A DNA stretch of 64,000 nt from positions 3,162,001 through 3,226,000 of the forward strand of contig NZ_CP046507.1 of assembly GCF_009741445.1 (NCBI RefSeq). The letters run 5' to 3'. A model generated the notes under the pieces. The model was not told the DNA's origin. It did not search any database and worked only from the letters and a program-made list of their open reading frames with translations. This document shows positions 43,912 through 54,600 of this stretch, piece by piece. Origin of the DNA: Mycobacterium avium subsp. avium (GTDB taxonomy: Bacteria > Actinomycetota > Actinomycetes > Mycobacteriales > Mycobacteriaceae). How positions within the stretch are numbered: the first letter of the stretch is position 1; each line of letters begins with the position of its first letter. The position numbers and the translations under genes are program-made.

Positions 43912-43981
43912 GCAGCGCACCCTACCGGCCGCCGTGGTGCGGTTGCTGCGCCGGGAAGCAGCAGATAGGAACGCGCACGGC

Positions 43982-43987
43982 TACTAT
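43982..43987 (+). promoter_or_regulatory. -10 element for a leaderless TetR transcript
   Basis: TACTAT stands 6 bp before the ATG at 43994, so the transcript would start at or beside the start codon. No ribosome-binding site is present. Confidence 0.5.
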
Positions 43988-43993
43988 CAAGAA

Positions 43994-44602
43994 ATGCCCC
44001 AGCTGACCGACCGGACCGGCAGCCGAAGCCGTCGGCGCGGCGAGGTCCTCGAACGCGCCCTCTACGAGGCCACCCTGGCCGAGCTGACGGAAGTCGGTTA
44101 CGGGGGCCTGACCATGGAGGGCATCGCGGCGCGGGCCCACACCGGCAAGGCCGCGCTCTACCGGCGCTGGGACACCAAGTGCGAACTGGTGCACGCCGCT
44201 TTGGTTTTCGCGCTGCCGCCGGTGCCCGAGCTGCGGTCCGGCCGGTCGGCCCGGGAGAACCTGCTGGCGATGTTCACCGCGCAGCGCGACCTGCTGGCCG
44301 GCAAGACCGCGTTTCCCGGCATCGAGGTCATCCAGCAGCTCTTGCACGAGCCCGAGATGCGGGCCATCTTCGCCGACGCGGTGGTCCGGCCGCGGCTGAA
44401 GATCGTGGAGTCGATCCTGCAGTCCGCCGTGCAGGACGGCGACCTCGATCCGAAGTCGATCACCCCGCTCACCGCTCGCATCGGGTCGGCGTTGATCAAC
44501 CAGCATTTCCTGCTGAACGGGTCGCCGCCGAACCGGCGGGAACTGGCCCTGATCGTCGATACCGTGATCCCGCCGCGGGGTTCGGACCGCGCCGCCGACT
44601 AG
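43994..44602 (+). CDS. TetR-family regulator (Rv1167c-like)
   Basis: 202 residues with the helix-turn-helix LTMEGIAARAHTGKAALYRRW near residue 38, and a C-terminal ligand domain of the TetR_C type (FPGIEVIQQLLHEPEMRAIF). It is encoded between mshB and lpqW, as Rv1167c is in M. tuberculosis. The stop codon abuts the lpqW stop on the opposite strand with no spacer. Probably leaderless. Targets unknown; the divergent mshB promoter is the nearest candidate. Confidence 0.9.
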   Translation: MPQLTDRTGSRSRRRGEVLERALYEATLAELTEVGYGGLTMEGIAARAHTGKAALYRRWDTKCELVHAALVFALPPVPELRSGRSARENLLAMFTAQRDLLAGKTAFPGIEVIQQLLHEPEMRAIFADAVVRPRLKIVESILQSAVQDGDLDPKSITPLTARIGSALINQHFLLNGSPPNRRELALIVDTVIPPRGSDRAAD

Positions 44603-46546
44603 CTACGGCCCGGTCTTGGTCCATTGGCCGGCGTCACCGACGATGCCGACCGGGACCGCGCCGGACAGGCTGACGTTCTGCACGCTCGGGCCGGCCGCCA
44701 CGATGGTGGTGTCCTGCAGGATCGGCAGCACCGTGGACATGTTCCACAGTCGCGGTTCGACCGCGGTGATCACGTCGTTGATGTTCTTGGTGCCGTTGAG
44801 GGCGGCGTCGATGTTGGACTGGATGCTGCGATCGCAGATGCCGGTGAGGTTGGACGGCGCCTGTACCAGGGCATTGGGGTCGGCGGGCCGGCTCGGCGGT
44901 GGTGTCGAGGTGGGGGTTGCCGACCTGGTGGCCGGTCCGGTCGACGGGGCGGGCCCGCCCGGGGCGGGCGACGTGGGCGTCGGCTCGGTGGAGGCCGGCA
45001 CCTGGGTGGACTGCAGCGCCGGACAGCCGTAGCGGGCGGCCAGCCGGGTGGCCAGGTTGCCGCCCGCCTGATGCCATCCGACGATCGCGTCCACCCGGTT
45101 GTCGTTCAGCGCGTCGCGGTAGAGGGTGACCGGGTCCAGCGCCAGCACGGTGGCGGCGATGCCGACGTTGCGCAGCTGGTCGGCGGCGGTGTTGGCCACC
45201 GCCACCGCGGTCGGGTCGTTGGCCGCCACCCCGATGGCCAGCGAGAGCTGTTGGCCGTCCTTGCTGATCCGGCCCCGGATGACCTCGGGCGGCCCGGTGT
45301 TGGGCGGACCCGGGGCGGGCGTCGCCGGTGAGGCCGACGTGTTGGGCTCCACCTTGTACCCGGCGCCTTCCAGCAACGCCAGCGCCGCCGGTGTCGTCAT
45401 CGCCGGCGGGGCGGTCGGCTCGTAGCCGGGGTCGCTGGGCGCCCGGATCTGGGCCTGGTCCAGGGTGACGGTGTTGTCGCTGCCCGCGCCCACCGCCGCG
45501 AGCAGGTCGACGTCGAGCAATCCCAGGATCGCCTTACGCACTTGCGTGTCGGCAAGTTTGGGCTGGGTGGCGCGCAGCGTGAGCTGCATGACCCGCGGTG
45601 TGACGATCCGGGCGGTCCGCACGTCGGGGATGGCGGACAGCTGCGCGAACGCCGCCGAGCCGCCGTGCACCTGCGCCACCTGGGTGTCGCCGTTGCGCAC
45701 CGAATCGGCAAGGGCCGCAGGCGCTCCCGCGCGCCGGAACAGGATGAGCCCGGGCTTGGCCGGGGGCCCCCAATAGCGGTCGTTGCGGGCGATCAGGATC
45801 TCGTCGCGCTGCGGGTCGATGCTCTCCACCCGGAACTGCCCGCCGGTGACCGGAAGCGCCCGGGCCAGACCGGCGGCGAAACCGCCGGGCACGTCCTTGA
45901 CGATGTGCGCCGGAAGGATGTTGTTGAACAACTCTTTCCACGCCGGGTAGGGCTCGGAGAAGGTGACCACCGCCTGCTTGCCGCCTTCCAGCGACTGCAC
46001 GCCGGTGATCAGGTCGTAGCCGGCCGGGTCGACGACCCCGGGCTGGCTGACCATCTGGTGCCACAGATACCAGAAGTCGTCGGCGGCGATCGGGGCGTTG
46101 TCGGTCCACTGCGCCTCGGGCCGGATCTTGTAGGTCACCGTGAACGGGTTCTGGCTCGTCACCTCCGCGGACACCAACAGGGTCGGGTCCATCTCCCAGC
46201 GGGAGCCGGTGGGCGTGTTGGGATCGGGCACCGGCCGGAACGCGCTGGGCAGCACCAGCGCGCTGATCGCCGCGTTGACCGGGGACAGGTCGGAGAGCAG
46301 GTGCGGATTGAAGCCCGCCCCGATCGAGTCGATGCCCATGATGATCTGGCTGACCCGGGGCGGCGGCGGCACCGAATTGTGCGGCGTGTCGGTGCTCTGC
46401 GGGGCCGGCGGCGGGTTGACCGTGCACGCCGAAAGCACCAGGCCGACCACCGAAACCAGGCCGCCGAGCACCATGAACACCCGGCGCACTCGTCTCGGCA
46501 CGCTGATCAGGGTATCGAGCAGCCGCACAGCAGCCCGTCCGACCAC
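44603..46546 (-). CDS. lpqW: Lipoprotein LpqW
   Basis: About 647 residues. After a basic N-terminus, a hydrophobic segment ends in the lipobox LSAC ([12 protein letters not shown]), so it is a lipid-anchored exported protein. The body is a periplasmic solute-binding fold of the SBP_5 type ([23 protein letters not shown]-like YLWHQMV). LpqW controls flux between polar PIMs and lipomannan/LAM; suppressors in pimE are known, and pimE is 11 kb away here. A Pro/Thr-rich low-complexity insert lies near residue 530. GTG at 46546 is 7 bp after the typA stop; later GTG codons are possible starts. Confidence 0.92.
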   Translation of the reverse strand: MVGRAAVRLLDTLISVPRRVRRVFMVLGGLVSVVGLVLSACTVNPPPAPQSTDTPHNSVPPPPRVSQIIMGIDSIGAGFNPHLLSDLSPVNAAISALVLPSAFRPVPDPNTPTGSRWEMDPTLLVSAEVTSQNPFTVTYKIRPEAQWTDNAPIAADDFWYLWHQMVSQPGVVDPAGYDLITGVQSLEGGKQAVVTFSEPYPAWKELFNNILPAHIVKDVPGGFAAGLARALPVTGGQFRVESIDPQRDEILIARNDRYWGPPAKPGLILFRRAGAPAALADSVRNGDTQVAQVHGGSAAFAQLSAIPDVRTARIVTPRVMQLTLRATQPKLADTQVRKAILGLLDVDLLAAVGAGSDNTVTLDQAQIRAPSDPGYEPTAPPAMTTPAALALLEGAGYKVEPNTSASPATPAPGPPNTGPPEVIRGRISKDGQQLSLAIGVAANDPTAVAVANTAADQLRNVGIAATVLALDPVTLYRDALNDNRVDAIVGWHQAGGNLATRLAARYGCPALQSTQVPASTEPTPTSPAPGGPAPSTGPATRSATPTSTPPPSRPADPNALVQAPSNLTGICDRSIQSNIDAALNGTKNINDVITAVEPRLWNMSTVLPILQDTTIVAAGPSVQNVSLSGAVPVGIVGDAGQWTKTGP

Positions 46547-46553
46547 CAGTGGT

Positions 46554-48443
46554 TCAGCCCCGGGCCTTGGCGCGGGCCCGGCTGCGCGCCCGCGAGGTGG
46601 CGTCCAGCTCGACCTTGCGCACCCGCACGATCTCCGGAGTCACCTCGACGCATTCGTCGGCCGCGCAGAATTCCATGGCCTGCTCCAGGTCCAGCTCGAG
46701 CGGCTTGGCCAGCGTCTCGATGACATCGGCGGTCGAGGACCGCATGTTGGTCAGCTTCTTCTCCCGGGTGACGTTGATGTCGAGATCCTCTGCGCGCGGG
46801 TTGATTCCGACGACCATGCCCTCGTAGGTGTCCTGGCCGGGTTCGACGAAGAACTGGCCGCGGTCGGCGAGCTGGATCATGGCGAACGGCGTGATGGTGC
46901 CGGCGCGGTCGGAGACCAGCGACCCGGTGTGGCGGGCCCGGATCTCCCCCGCCCACGGCCGGTAGCCGTCGAACACGGCGTTGGCGATGCCGGTGCCGCG
47001 GGTGATGGTGAGGAAGTCGGTGCGGAAGCCGATCAGCCCGCGGCTGGGCACGATGAAGTCCATGCGGACCCAGCCCGCCGCGTGGTTGGTCATCTCCTCC
47101 ATGCGGCCCTTGCGGGCGGCCATCAGCTGGGTGATGGCGCCGACGAACTCCTCGGGGCAGTCGATCGTCATCGCCTCGAACGGCTCGTGCAGCTGGCCGT
47201 CGATGGTGCGGGTCACCACCTGCGGCTTGCCGACGGTGAGCTCGAAGCCCTCCCGGCGCATCTGTTCGACCAGCACGGCCAGGGCGAGCTCGCCGCGGCC
47301 CTGCACCTCCCAGGCGTCGGGCCGGCCGATGTCGACGACCCGGATGCTCACGTTGCCGACCAGCTCCTGGTCCAGCCGGTTGCGGACCAGCCGGGCGGTC
47401 AGTTTGTGGCCGGGCACCTTGCCGGCCAGCGGCGAGGTGTTGGTGCCGATGGTCACCGAGATCGCCGGCTCGTCGACGGTGATCCGGGGCAGCGCGTGGG
47501 CGTGGTCGGGGTCGGCCAGGGTGTCGCCGATCATGATCTCGGGCAGCCCGGCCACCGCGACGATGTCGCCGGCGATCGCCTCGTCGGTGGGGCTGCGCTC
47601 GACGCCCTCGGTGGCCAGCAGTTCGGTGATCTTGGCGCTGGTGATCACCGGCAGCCCGTCGACCTCGCGCATCCAGGCCACCTGTTGGCCCTTGCACAGT
47701 TTGCCGTTGTAGATGCGGATCAGGGCGAGCCGGCCCAGGAAGGTCGACGCGTCGAGGTTGGTCACCAGCGCCTGCAGCGGCGCCTCCGGGTCGCCCGACG
47801 GCGCCGGGATGTGCTCGAGCAGCACGTCGAACAGCGGGTCGAGGTTCTCCCCGGCGGGCACCTCGCCGTCGGCCGGTTGCTCGGTGCTCGCAACGCCGGC
47901 GCGGCCGGAGGCGTACAGCGTCGGCAGGCCCAGCGCGTGCTCGGCGGCCTTGGCGGCCTCGTCGTCCAGGTCGGAGGCGACGTCGAGCAGCAGGTCGTGG
48001 CTGGCCTCCACCACCTCGGCGATCCGGGCGTCCGGCCGGTCGGTCTTGTTGACCACCAGGATCACCGGCAGGTGCGCGGCCAGCGCCTTGCGCAGCACGA
48101 ACCGGGTCTGCGGCAGCGGCCCCTCCGAGGCGTCGACCAGCAGCAGCACCCCGTCCACCATGGACAGCCCGCGCTCCACCTCGCCGCCGAAGTCGGCGTG
48201 CCCGGGGGTGTCGATGACGTTGATGACCGTGACGCTGCCGTCGGGGTGGTGGCGGTGCACGGCGGTGTTCTTGGCCAGGATGGTGATGCCCTTTTCCTTC
48301 TCCAGGTCACCGCTGTCCAGGATGCGCTCCTGGGTGTCGTCGCCGCGGTGGTGCAGCGCCCCGGACTGCCGCAGCATCGCGTCCACCAGGGTGGTCTTGC
48401 CGTGGTCGACGTGGGCGACGATGGCGACGTTGCGAAATGGCAC
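46554..48443 (-). CDS. typA: Ribosome-associated GTPase TypA/BipA
   Basis: A 629-residue translational GTPase. G1 is AHVDHGKTT, the switch region is [13 protein letters not shown]3 is [12 protein letters not shown] and G4 is NKTDRPDA, all within the first 160 residues. EF-G-like domains follow and then the BipA C-terminal domain ([18 protein letters not shown]). It binds the ribosome and supports growth or subunit assembly under stress. The GTG start at 48443 gives [12 protein letters not shown]. Upstream frames that stay open have no homology. It is probably transcribed together with lpqW. Confidence 0.95.
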   Translation of the reverse strand: MPFRNVAIVAHVDHGKTTLVDAMLRQSGALHHRGDDTQERILDSGDLEKEKGITILAKNTAVHRHHPDGSVTVINVIDTPGHADFGGEVERGLSMVDGVLLLVDASEGPLPQTRFVLRKALAAHLPVILVVNKTDRPDARIAEVVEASHDLLLDVASDLDDEAAKAAEHALGLPTLYASGRAGVASTEQPADGEVPAGENLDPLFDVLLEHIPAPSGDPEAPLQALVTNLDASTFLGRLALIRIYNGKLCKGQQVAWMREVDGLPVITSAKITELLATEGVERSPTDEAIAGDIVAVAGLPEIMIGDTLADPDHAHALPRITVDEPAISVTIGTNTSPLAGKVPGHKLTARLVRNRLDQELVGNVSIRVVDIGRPDAWEVQGRGELALAVLVEQMRREGFELTVGKPQVVTRTIDGQLHEPFEAMTIDCPEEFVGAITQLMAARKGRMEEMTNHAAGWVRMDFIVPSRGLIGFRTDFLTITRGTGIANAVFDGYRPWAGEIRARHTGSLVSDRAGTITPFAMIQLADRGQFFVEPGQDTYEGMVVGINPRAEDLDINVTREKKLTNMRSSTADVIETLAKPLELDLEQAMEFCAADECVEVTPEIVRVRKVELDATSRARSRARAKARG

Positions 48444-48513
48444 GTCGGAGATTCTGGCAGCGCGGGGCCACCGATAGCGAACCGGCTGGATAACCCGGGC
48501 CGCTCGGGTCCGC

Positions 48514-48610
48514 TCGTCGAGTGTGAATCCTGGGCGTTTCAGTGTGCATCCTGGGCGGGCCCCATCGGCGTGTCGCCTACCTGGCTGCACACTGAACGCC
48601 GGGGCGCGCT
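48514..48610. repeat. Small inverted-repeat intergenic element, copy 2
   Basis: CGTCGAGTGTGAATCCTGG and GGCGTTTCAGTGTGCATCC stand in tandem. Then come TCGGCGTGTCGCCTACCTG and the inverted arm CTGCACACTGAACGCCGGGG. Order, spacing and wording parallel the element at 13312-13425. It lies between narI and typA and does not enter either gene. Confidence 0.6.
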
Positions 48611-48613
48611 GTC

Positions 48614-49345
48614 TTACCAGCCGCGGCGGCGCGGCGCCGTGCCCACCAATTGGTCCTTGGCCGCCACCTCGCGGCTGCGGTAGACGATGTAGGGCCGGAA
48701 CAGGTAGACGACCGGGGCGCTGAACACGTGCACCAGCCGAGTGAACGGCCACAGCGTGAACAGCACCATGCCGATCAGGGCGTGCAACTGGTAGTCCAGC
48801 GGCGCGTTGACCATCACCTCGCCGTGCGGCTGCAGGATCCAGATGCGGCGGAACCACAACCCCACGGTGTAGCGGTAGTGGAACTCCCCGCCGTGCGGGC
48901 CGGTGCCGATCAGGTCGCAGTACAGGCCGACCACGATGGCCAGCACCAGCACCACGTACATCACCTTGTCGCTGCGGGTGGTGGCCGCCGACACCGCCGG
49001 GCGGGTGAAGCGGCGGTAGATCAGCAGCCCGACGCCGGCCAGGGTGGCGAAGCCGGCGGCCGACCCGGCGATGACGGCCTGCATGTGGTAGAGGTGGTCG
49101 CTCATCTTCAGCATGTGCGTCACCCGCGGCGGGATGAACAACCCCATCACGTGTCCGGCGAACACGGCCAGGATGCCGAAGTGGAAGATCGGGCTGGCGA
49201 TGCTCAGCAGCCGCGACTCGTAGATTTGCGACGACCGCGACGTCCAGCCGAACTTGTCGTAGCGGTAGCGCCACCAGGTGCCCACGATCAGCACCGACAG
49301 CGTGACGTAGGGCGAGATGTCCCAGAACAGGACGTTGCTAAACAC
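48614..49345 (-). CDS. narI: Nitrate reductase gamma subunit (cytochrome b)
   Basis: A 243-residue membrane diheme cytochrome b, passing quinol electrons to NarH. It has five hydrophobic segments. His ligands are probably in SPIFHFGILAVFAGHVMG, and in ALIGMVLFTLWPFTRLVHVF near the C-terminus. The GTG start overlaps the end of narJ by 8 bp. It is last in the narGHJI operon. Confidence 0.95.
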   Translation of the reverse strand: MFSNVLFWDISPYVTLSVLIVGTWWRYRYDKFGWTSRSSQIYESRLLSIASPIFHFGILAVFAGHVMGLFIPPRVTHMLKMSDHLYHMQAVIAGSAAGFATLAGVGLLIYRRFTRPAVSAATTRSDKVMYVVLVLAIVVGLYCDLIGTGPHGGEFHYRYTVGLWFRRIWILQPHGEVMVNAPLDYQLHALIGMVLFTLWPFTRLVHVFSAPVVYLFRPYIVYRSREVAAKDQLVGTAPRRRGW

Positions 49346-50021
49346 CGGGGGTTCCTTCGGCTCGAGGTGGCACGGTCAAGGTAAACGGTTGCAGCCCAAC
49401 GGCTTCCGCGGGCGGGCCGGCCTCTAACAGTTGACGGGCCAGCCGCTCGGCGCGGCGCGCCTCCTGATCGGTTGCCGCGGGCAGGGTCTGGCAGACGGCC
49501 GCGACGGCCGGCTCGTACGGCGACTTGGCGTCGGCCAGGGCGCAGCGCAGCACGTCGATCGGCACCCGATGCGCGATCAACAGCCGCCGCCCGGCGTCGG
49601 GGTCGACGGTGGCGGCGAATTCGAGCACCACGGTCAGGTGGTCGGGCGCCTCGTTGCTGGGCGGCTGCACGCCCGCCTCGCGGTAGGCGGTGGCGAAGGC
49701 CAGCATCTCGCGGCCGCGGTTGCGGGTGTCCCCGGCGGTCCAGTAGGTCAGGTACATGGTGGCGCGCCGGCGCATGTCGAAGGTCGCGACGTAGTCCATG
49801 GCCGCGGCCATCGGTTCGCGGCCGCGCAGCGCCGCGGCCGTCTGCCCGAGCAGCGCGCCGGCCGGGCCGCTGACATGGCCGAGCAACTCTTCCACGGTGT
49901 CCAGCCTCCCGCCGAACCCGTCGTCGGGGTAGGCCAGCAGCAGCGACGCCGCCTGCCACACCAGGCGATCCTGCATCACCCGGCTGCTGGAGCGCTCCCG
50001 CAGCGCCGACAGCAGCCTCAT
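49338..50021 (-). CDS. narJ: Nitrate reductase assembly chaperone
   Basis: A 227-residue TorD/NarJ-family chaperone needed to insert the molybdenum cofactor into NarG and to assemble the membrane complex; it is not part of the final enzyme. VWQAASLLLAYPDDGF, YVATFDMRRRATMYLTYWT and GDTRNRGREML are family-typical. The ATG at 50021 overlaps the narH stop (ATGA). Confidence 0.94.
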   Translation of the reverse strand: MRLLSALRERSSSRVMQDRLVWQAASLLLAYPDDGFGGRLDTVEELLGHVSGPAGALLGQTAAALRGREPMAAAMDYVATFDMRRRATMYLTYWTAGDTRNRGREMLAFATAYREAGVQPPSNEAPDHLTVVLEFAATVDPDAGRRLLIAHRVPIDVLRCALADAKSPYEPAVAAVCQTLPAATDQEARRAERLARQLLEAGPPAEAVGLQPFTLTVPPRAEGTPGV

Positions 50022-51634
50022 CGCCGCTGCGCCTCGGGGAACATGCCGGCGGGCACCTGGCCGCCGTCCCAGTTCAGCAGGTTCACCCGCGGCCGGGTGC
50101 TGCCGGGCTCTGCCTCGGTGGGGCCGCCGCGCTGCTTGAGGGCGTGGAAGGTCTCCACGGTCACCGGCTCCGACTCGTACATGCCCGGCCCGCCGTCGCC
50201 GGTCAACGAGCAGCCCATCTGCTCGAGGTCGCGGGCCTGCGGCGCGAACGCCGTCGGGATGACATAGCGCTCTTCGTATTTCGCGATGGCCAGCAACCGG
50301 TACATCTCGTAGATCTGTTCCTCGGTCATGCCCACCGAATGCGGGATGTGCGGCTGGGTTTCGCGGCCGAGGTTGATGTCGCGCATGTAGGAGCGCATCG
50401 CCGCCAGCCGCCGCAACACGCCCTCGACCACCGCGGTGTCACCGGCGGTGAACAGCTCGGCCAGGTATTGCATCGGGATGCGCAGCGCGTCCAGCGCGCC
50501 GAACAGGTTGCCCAGGTCCTCGCCGTCGTGGCCGTCGCGGCTGACCGCGTCGACCACCGGCGACAGCGGCGGGATGTACCACACCATCGGCATGGTCCGG
50601 TATTCCGGGTGCAGCGGCAGCGCCACCCGATAGGTGTGGATCAGCGCGTACACCGGGGAACGCTGCGCGGCCTCGATCCACTCGTCGGGAATGCCCTGCG
50701 CCCGCGCGCCCGCGATGACGTCAGTGTCGTTGGGGTCCAACAGGATATCGCACTGCGCCCGGTAGAGGTCGGTGTCGTTTTCCACCGACGCCGCCTCGAG
50801 TACCCGGTCCATGTCGTAGAGCACCACACCCAGATAGCGCAGCCGGCCCACGCAGGTCTCCGAGCAGATGGTGGGCAGCCCCACCTCCATCCGCGGATAG
50901 CACAGCGTGCACTTCTCGGCCTTGCCCGTCTTGTGGTTGAAATACACCTTCTTGTAAGGACATCCGGACACACACATCCGCCAGCCGCGGCAGCGGTCCT
51001 GATCGACCAGCACGATGCCGTCCTCGCTGCGCTTGTACATCGCGCCCGACGGGCACGAGGCCACACAGGACGGGTTGAGGCAGTGCTCGCAGATCCGGGG
51101 CAGGTAGAACATGAAGGTCTGCTCGAGCGAGAGTTTCACCTCTTCGCTGACCTTCTTCAGGATCGGGTCCTCGGCCAGGATCTCCGGCGACCCGGCCAGG
51201 TTGTCGTCCCAGTTCGGTCCCCAGGACACCTTCATCGGCTCGCCGCTGATCAGGCTTTTCGGCGCGGCCGTTGGGAAGGTGTCACCGGCGGGTGCGGTGG
51301 TCAGGTTCTCGTACTCGTAGGTCCACGGCTCGTAGTAGTCGCCGATCACCGGCAGCTTGGGATTGGCGAAGATGCGCAGCAGCTTTTGGAAACGGCCGCC
51401 GTCACGCAATCGCAGCCGGCCCCGCTTGTCGCGGATCCAGCCGCCACGCCACCGCTCCTGGTCCTCGTAGGTGCGCGGATAGCCTTGTCCCGGACGGGTT
51501 TCGACGTTGTTGAACCACACGTATTCGGTGCCCGACCGGTTGGTCCAGGCCTGCTTGCAGGTCACCGAGCAGGTGTGGCAGCCGATGCACTTGTCGAGGT
51601 TCATCACCATCGCCAGCTGCGCCATGACCTTCAT
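50018..51634 (-). CDS. narH: Nitrate reductase beta subunit (Fe-S)
   Basis: A 538-residue electron-transfer subunit with four clusters: CIGCHTCSVTCKQAW, CEHCLNPSCVASCPSGAM, CRGWRMCVSGCPYKK (Trp in place of one Cys, the family's [3Fe-4S] site) and CTLCYPR, with a late CSETCVGR. It sits on the cytoplasmic face between NarI and NarG. ATG at 51634 is one base after the narG stop; MAQLAMVMNLDKC four codons in is an alternative start. Confidence 0.96.
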   Translation of the reverse strand: MKVMAQLAMVMNLDKCIGCHTCSVTCKQAWTNRSGTEYVWFNNVETRPGQGYPRTYEDQERWRGGWIRDKRGRLRLRDGGRFQKLLRIFANPKLPVIGDYYEPWTYEYENLTTAPAGDTFPTAAPKSLISGEPMKVSWGPNWDDNLAGSPEILAEDPILKKVSEEVKLSLEQTFMFYLPRICEHCLNPSCVASCPSGAMYKRSEDGIVLVDQDRCRGWRMCVSGCPYKKVYFNHKTGKAEKCTLCYPRMEVGLPTICSETCVGRLRYLGVVLYDMDRVLEAASVENDTDLYRAQCDILLDPNDTDVIAGARAQGIPDEWIEAAQRSPVYALIHTYRVALPLHPEYRTMPMVWYIPPLSPVVDAVSRDGHDGEDLGNLFGALDALRIPMQYLAELFTAGDTAVVEGVLRRLAAMRSYMRDINLGRETQPHIPHSVGMTEEQIYEMYRLLAIAKYEERYVIPTAFAPQARDLEQMGCSLTGDGGPGMYESEPVTVETFHALKQRGGPTEAEPGSTRPRVNLLNWDGGQVPAGMFPEAQRR

Positions 51635-51635
51635 G

Positions 51636-54600
51636 TCAGTACACCACCTCTTGGCTGCGACGACGGACGATCGTCACCTCGTCGCGCTGGTTGCCGGTCG
51701 GTCCCAGGTAGTTGAACGCGAACGCGTGCTGGGCGTACCCGCCGGCCAGGTGGCTGGGCTTGATCCGCACCCGGGTCAGCGCGTTGTGGTTGCCGCCGCG
51801 CTTGTCGTTGGTTTCGGTGCGCGGGGTGTCCACGGTGCGCTCCTGGACGTGATAGACGTACACCACCCCGTCGGGCATCCGGTGGCTGACGATGGCCCGG
51901 CACACGTAGATGCCGTTGGCGTTGACTGCCTCGACCCAATCATTGTCGCGCACTTGGATTTTCGCCGCGTCTCCCGGGCTCATCCACATGGTTGGGCCGC
52001 CGCGGGACAGCGACAGCATGTACAGGTTGTCCTGGTAGGTGGAGTGGAACGACCACTTCGAGTGCGGGGTCAGATACCGCACGGTGAGCTCGATTCCGTC
52101 CTCGCATGCGCCCAGCCGCGGCTGGCCGAACAACCGCGCCATGTCCAGCGGCGGTCGGAACACCGGCAGATGCTCGCCGAGTTCCTCGACCCAGTCGTGC
52201 GCCAGGTAGAAGTGCATCCGTCCGGTCAGCGTGTGGAACGGCTTGAGGTTCTCGATGTTGATGGTGAACGGCGCATACCGGCGGCCACCCGTCTCGCTGC
52301 CCGACCATTCCGGGCTGGTGACCACCGGAACCGGCCGCGCCTGGGTGTCGGCGTAGCTGATGCGCTTGTCCTCGCTGCCCTCGGCCAGATGCACCAGCCG
52401 CTGCCCGGTGCGTTTCTCGAGCTCGTGGAAACCCTCGACCGCCAGCCGGCCGTTGGTGGTGCCCGACAGCAACAGCAGCACGTCGGCCATCCGCGCGGCG
52501 GTCGTGATGGCCGGGCGGCCCGCCGCCACACCGGATTTCAGCACCCCGAACCGGGCGGCCAATTCCTCGACCTCGCGGAACGGATGCACGGTGACGCCCT
52601 TGGTGGTCAACCCGAACTTGTCGACCAGCGGGCCGAGCGTGCGCCACTTGTCGTAGACGGCGGCGTAGTCGCGCTCCACCACGGTGAGCTTGCCCATGGT
52701 GCGTCCGGGCACCGGCGTCGCCCCGCTGCGCAGCCAATCGTGTTCGGCGCCATCGGGATAGGCCATCGCGTCGGGTGTGTCGTGTTGCAGCGCGGTGAGC
52801 ACCACGTCGGTGCGGGTGCCCAGGTGCTCCTTGGCCATGGTGCTGAACGCGCGGGCGATAGCGCCGAAAGCGTCGAAGTCCGAACGGGTTTCCCAGGGCG
52901 GGTCGGTCGCCGCGCTGAACGCGTGCACATACGGGTGCATGTCGGTGCTGGAGATGTCGGCCTTCTCGTACCAGGTCGCCGCCGGCAGCACCACGTCGGA
53001 CACCAGCGTCGTCGAGGTCATCCGGAAGTCGATCGACATCATCAGGTCGAGCTTGCCCTCGGGGATGTCCGCCCCGCAGGTCACGTCGACGGGCCGCACC
53101 CCGTCCTCGGGCGGCACCGCCGACGCGTTGGAGTCGGTACCCAGCAGATGCCGCAGGAAGTATTCGCCCCCCTTGCCCGACGAACCGATCAGGTTGGCGC
53201 GCCACACGGTCAGCACCCGCGGCCAGTTGACGGGGTTGTCCGGATCGGTCACCGCGAGTTTGAGGTTGCGGCGGCCGAGCTGCTCGGCGACGTAGTCGGC
53301 GACATCGCGGCCGGCGGCGCGCGCCTCGTCGGCGACGTCCAGGCTGGACCGGTCGAACTGCGGGTAGTACGGGCTCCACCCCATCGCCACCGCCGAGGCC
53401 AGCAGGTCCATGGTGTGCCTGCCGGCGAACCGGCCCCGGCCCACCGGGCTGGCCAGCTTGTCCGCCCCGTAGCCGTCGTACCGCCATTGATCCGTGTGGG
53501 CGTACCAGTACGAGGCGCCGGGCACCTGGCGCGGCGGGCGCACCCAGTCCGTCGCCATCGCCATGGTCTGAAATCCGGTGAGCGGGCGCACCTTTTCCTG
53601 GCCGACGTAGTGCGCCCAGCCGCCGCCGTTGCGGCCCATCGACCCGGTCAGCATCAGCAGCGCCAGCACCGCGCGGTAGATCGCATCGCTGTGGAACCAG
53701 TGACAGATGCCGCCGCCCATGATGATCATGGAGCGGCCGCCGGATTCCTCTGCGCTGCGCGCGAATTCCCGCGCCACCCGGGTGGCCTGGGCGGCCGACA
53801 CGCCGGTGATCGCCTCCTGCCAGGCCGGGGTGTTCTGCTGGGTCGCGTCGTCGTAGCCGGTGGGCCATTCGCCGGGCAGCCCCGGCCGCGCCACCCCGTA
53901 TTGGGCGAGCATCAGGTCGAAGACCGTGCACACCAGGTGTTTACCGACGCGGCGCACCGGGACGCCGCGCGCCACGGTCGTCCCCTCGCCGTCGACGGTG
54001 TCGAAGCTGGGCAGGTGCACCAGCGCCGTCTCCCCGTCCTCGGTCGGGGCGGCCCGCACACTGAGCGCCGGCACCAGGTCGCCCAGGTCCAGGTTCCACT
54101 TCCCCACGCCCGACTCGCCGTACCGGAAGCCCAGCGAACCATGCGGCACCGCAACCGAATTGGTGGTCTCGTCGAGCAGCGCGGGCTTGAGCGCCGCATT
54201 CTCGACCGCTTCGCCGAGGTCGGCCGCGGTGAGGTTCTTGCCGGGCACCAGCATGTCGCCGCGCTCTTCGAGCTTGATCAAGAACGGCAGATCGGTGTAG
54301 CGGCGGGCATAGTCGGTGAAGAACGGAACCTGTTTTTGCACATAGCATTCCGAGAGGATGACGTGACCCATCGCCATCGCCAGGGCCCCGTCGGTGCCGG
54401 CGGCGCAGGGCATCCACTCGTCGGCGAACTTGGTGTTGTCGGCGTAGTCCGGGCTGACGGTGACCACCTTGGTGCCGCGGTAGCGCGCCTCGGCCATCCA
54501 GTGCGCGTCGGGCGTGCGGGTGATCGGGACGTTGGAGCCCCACATCATCAAATACGCCGCGTCCCACCAGTCCCCGGATTCGGGGACGTCGGTCTGGTCG

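Noticed and set aside
44880..45020. Tandem repeat or mobile element within lpqW
   Set aside because: The Pro/Thr/Ala-rich stretch is low-complexity coding sequence in frame, typical of a linker.
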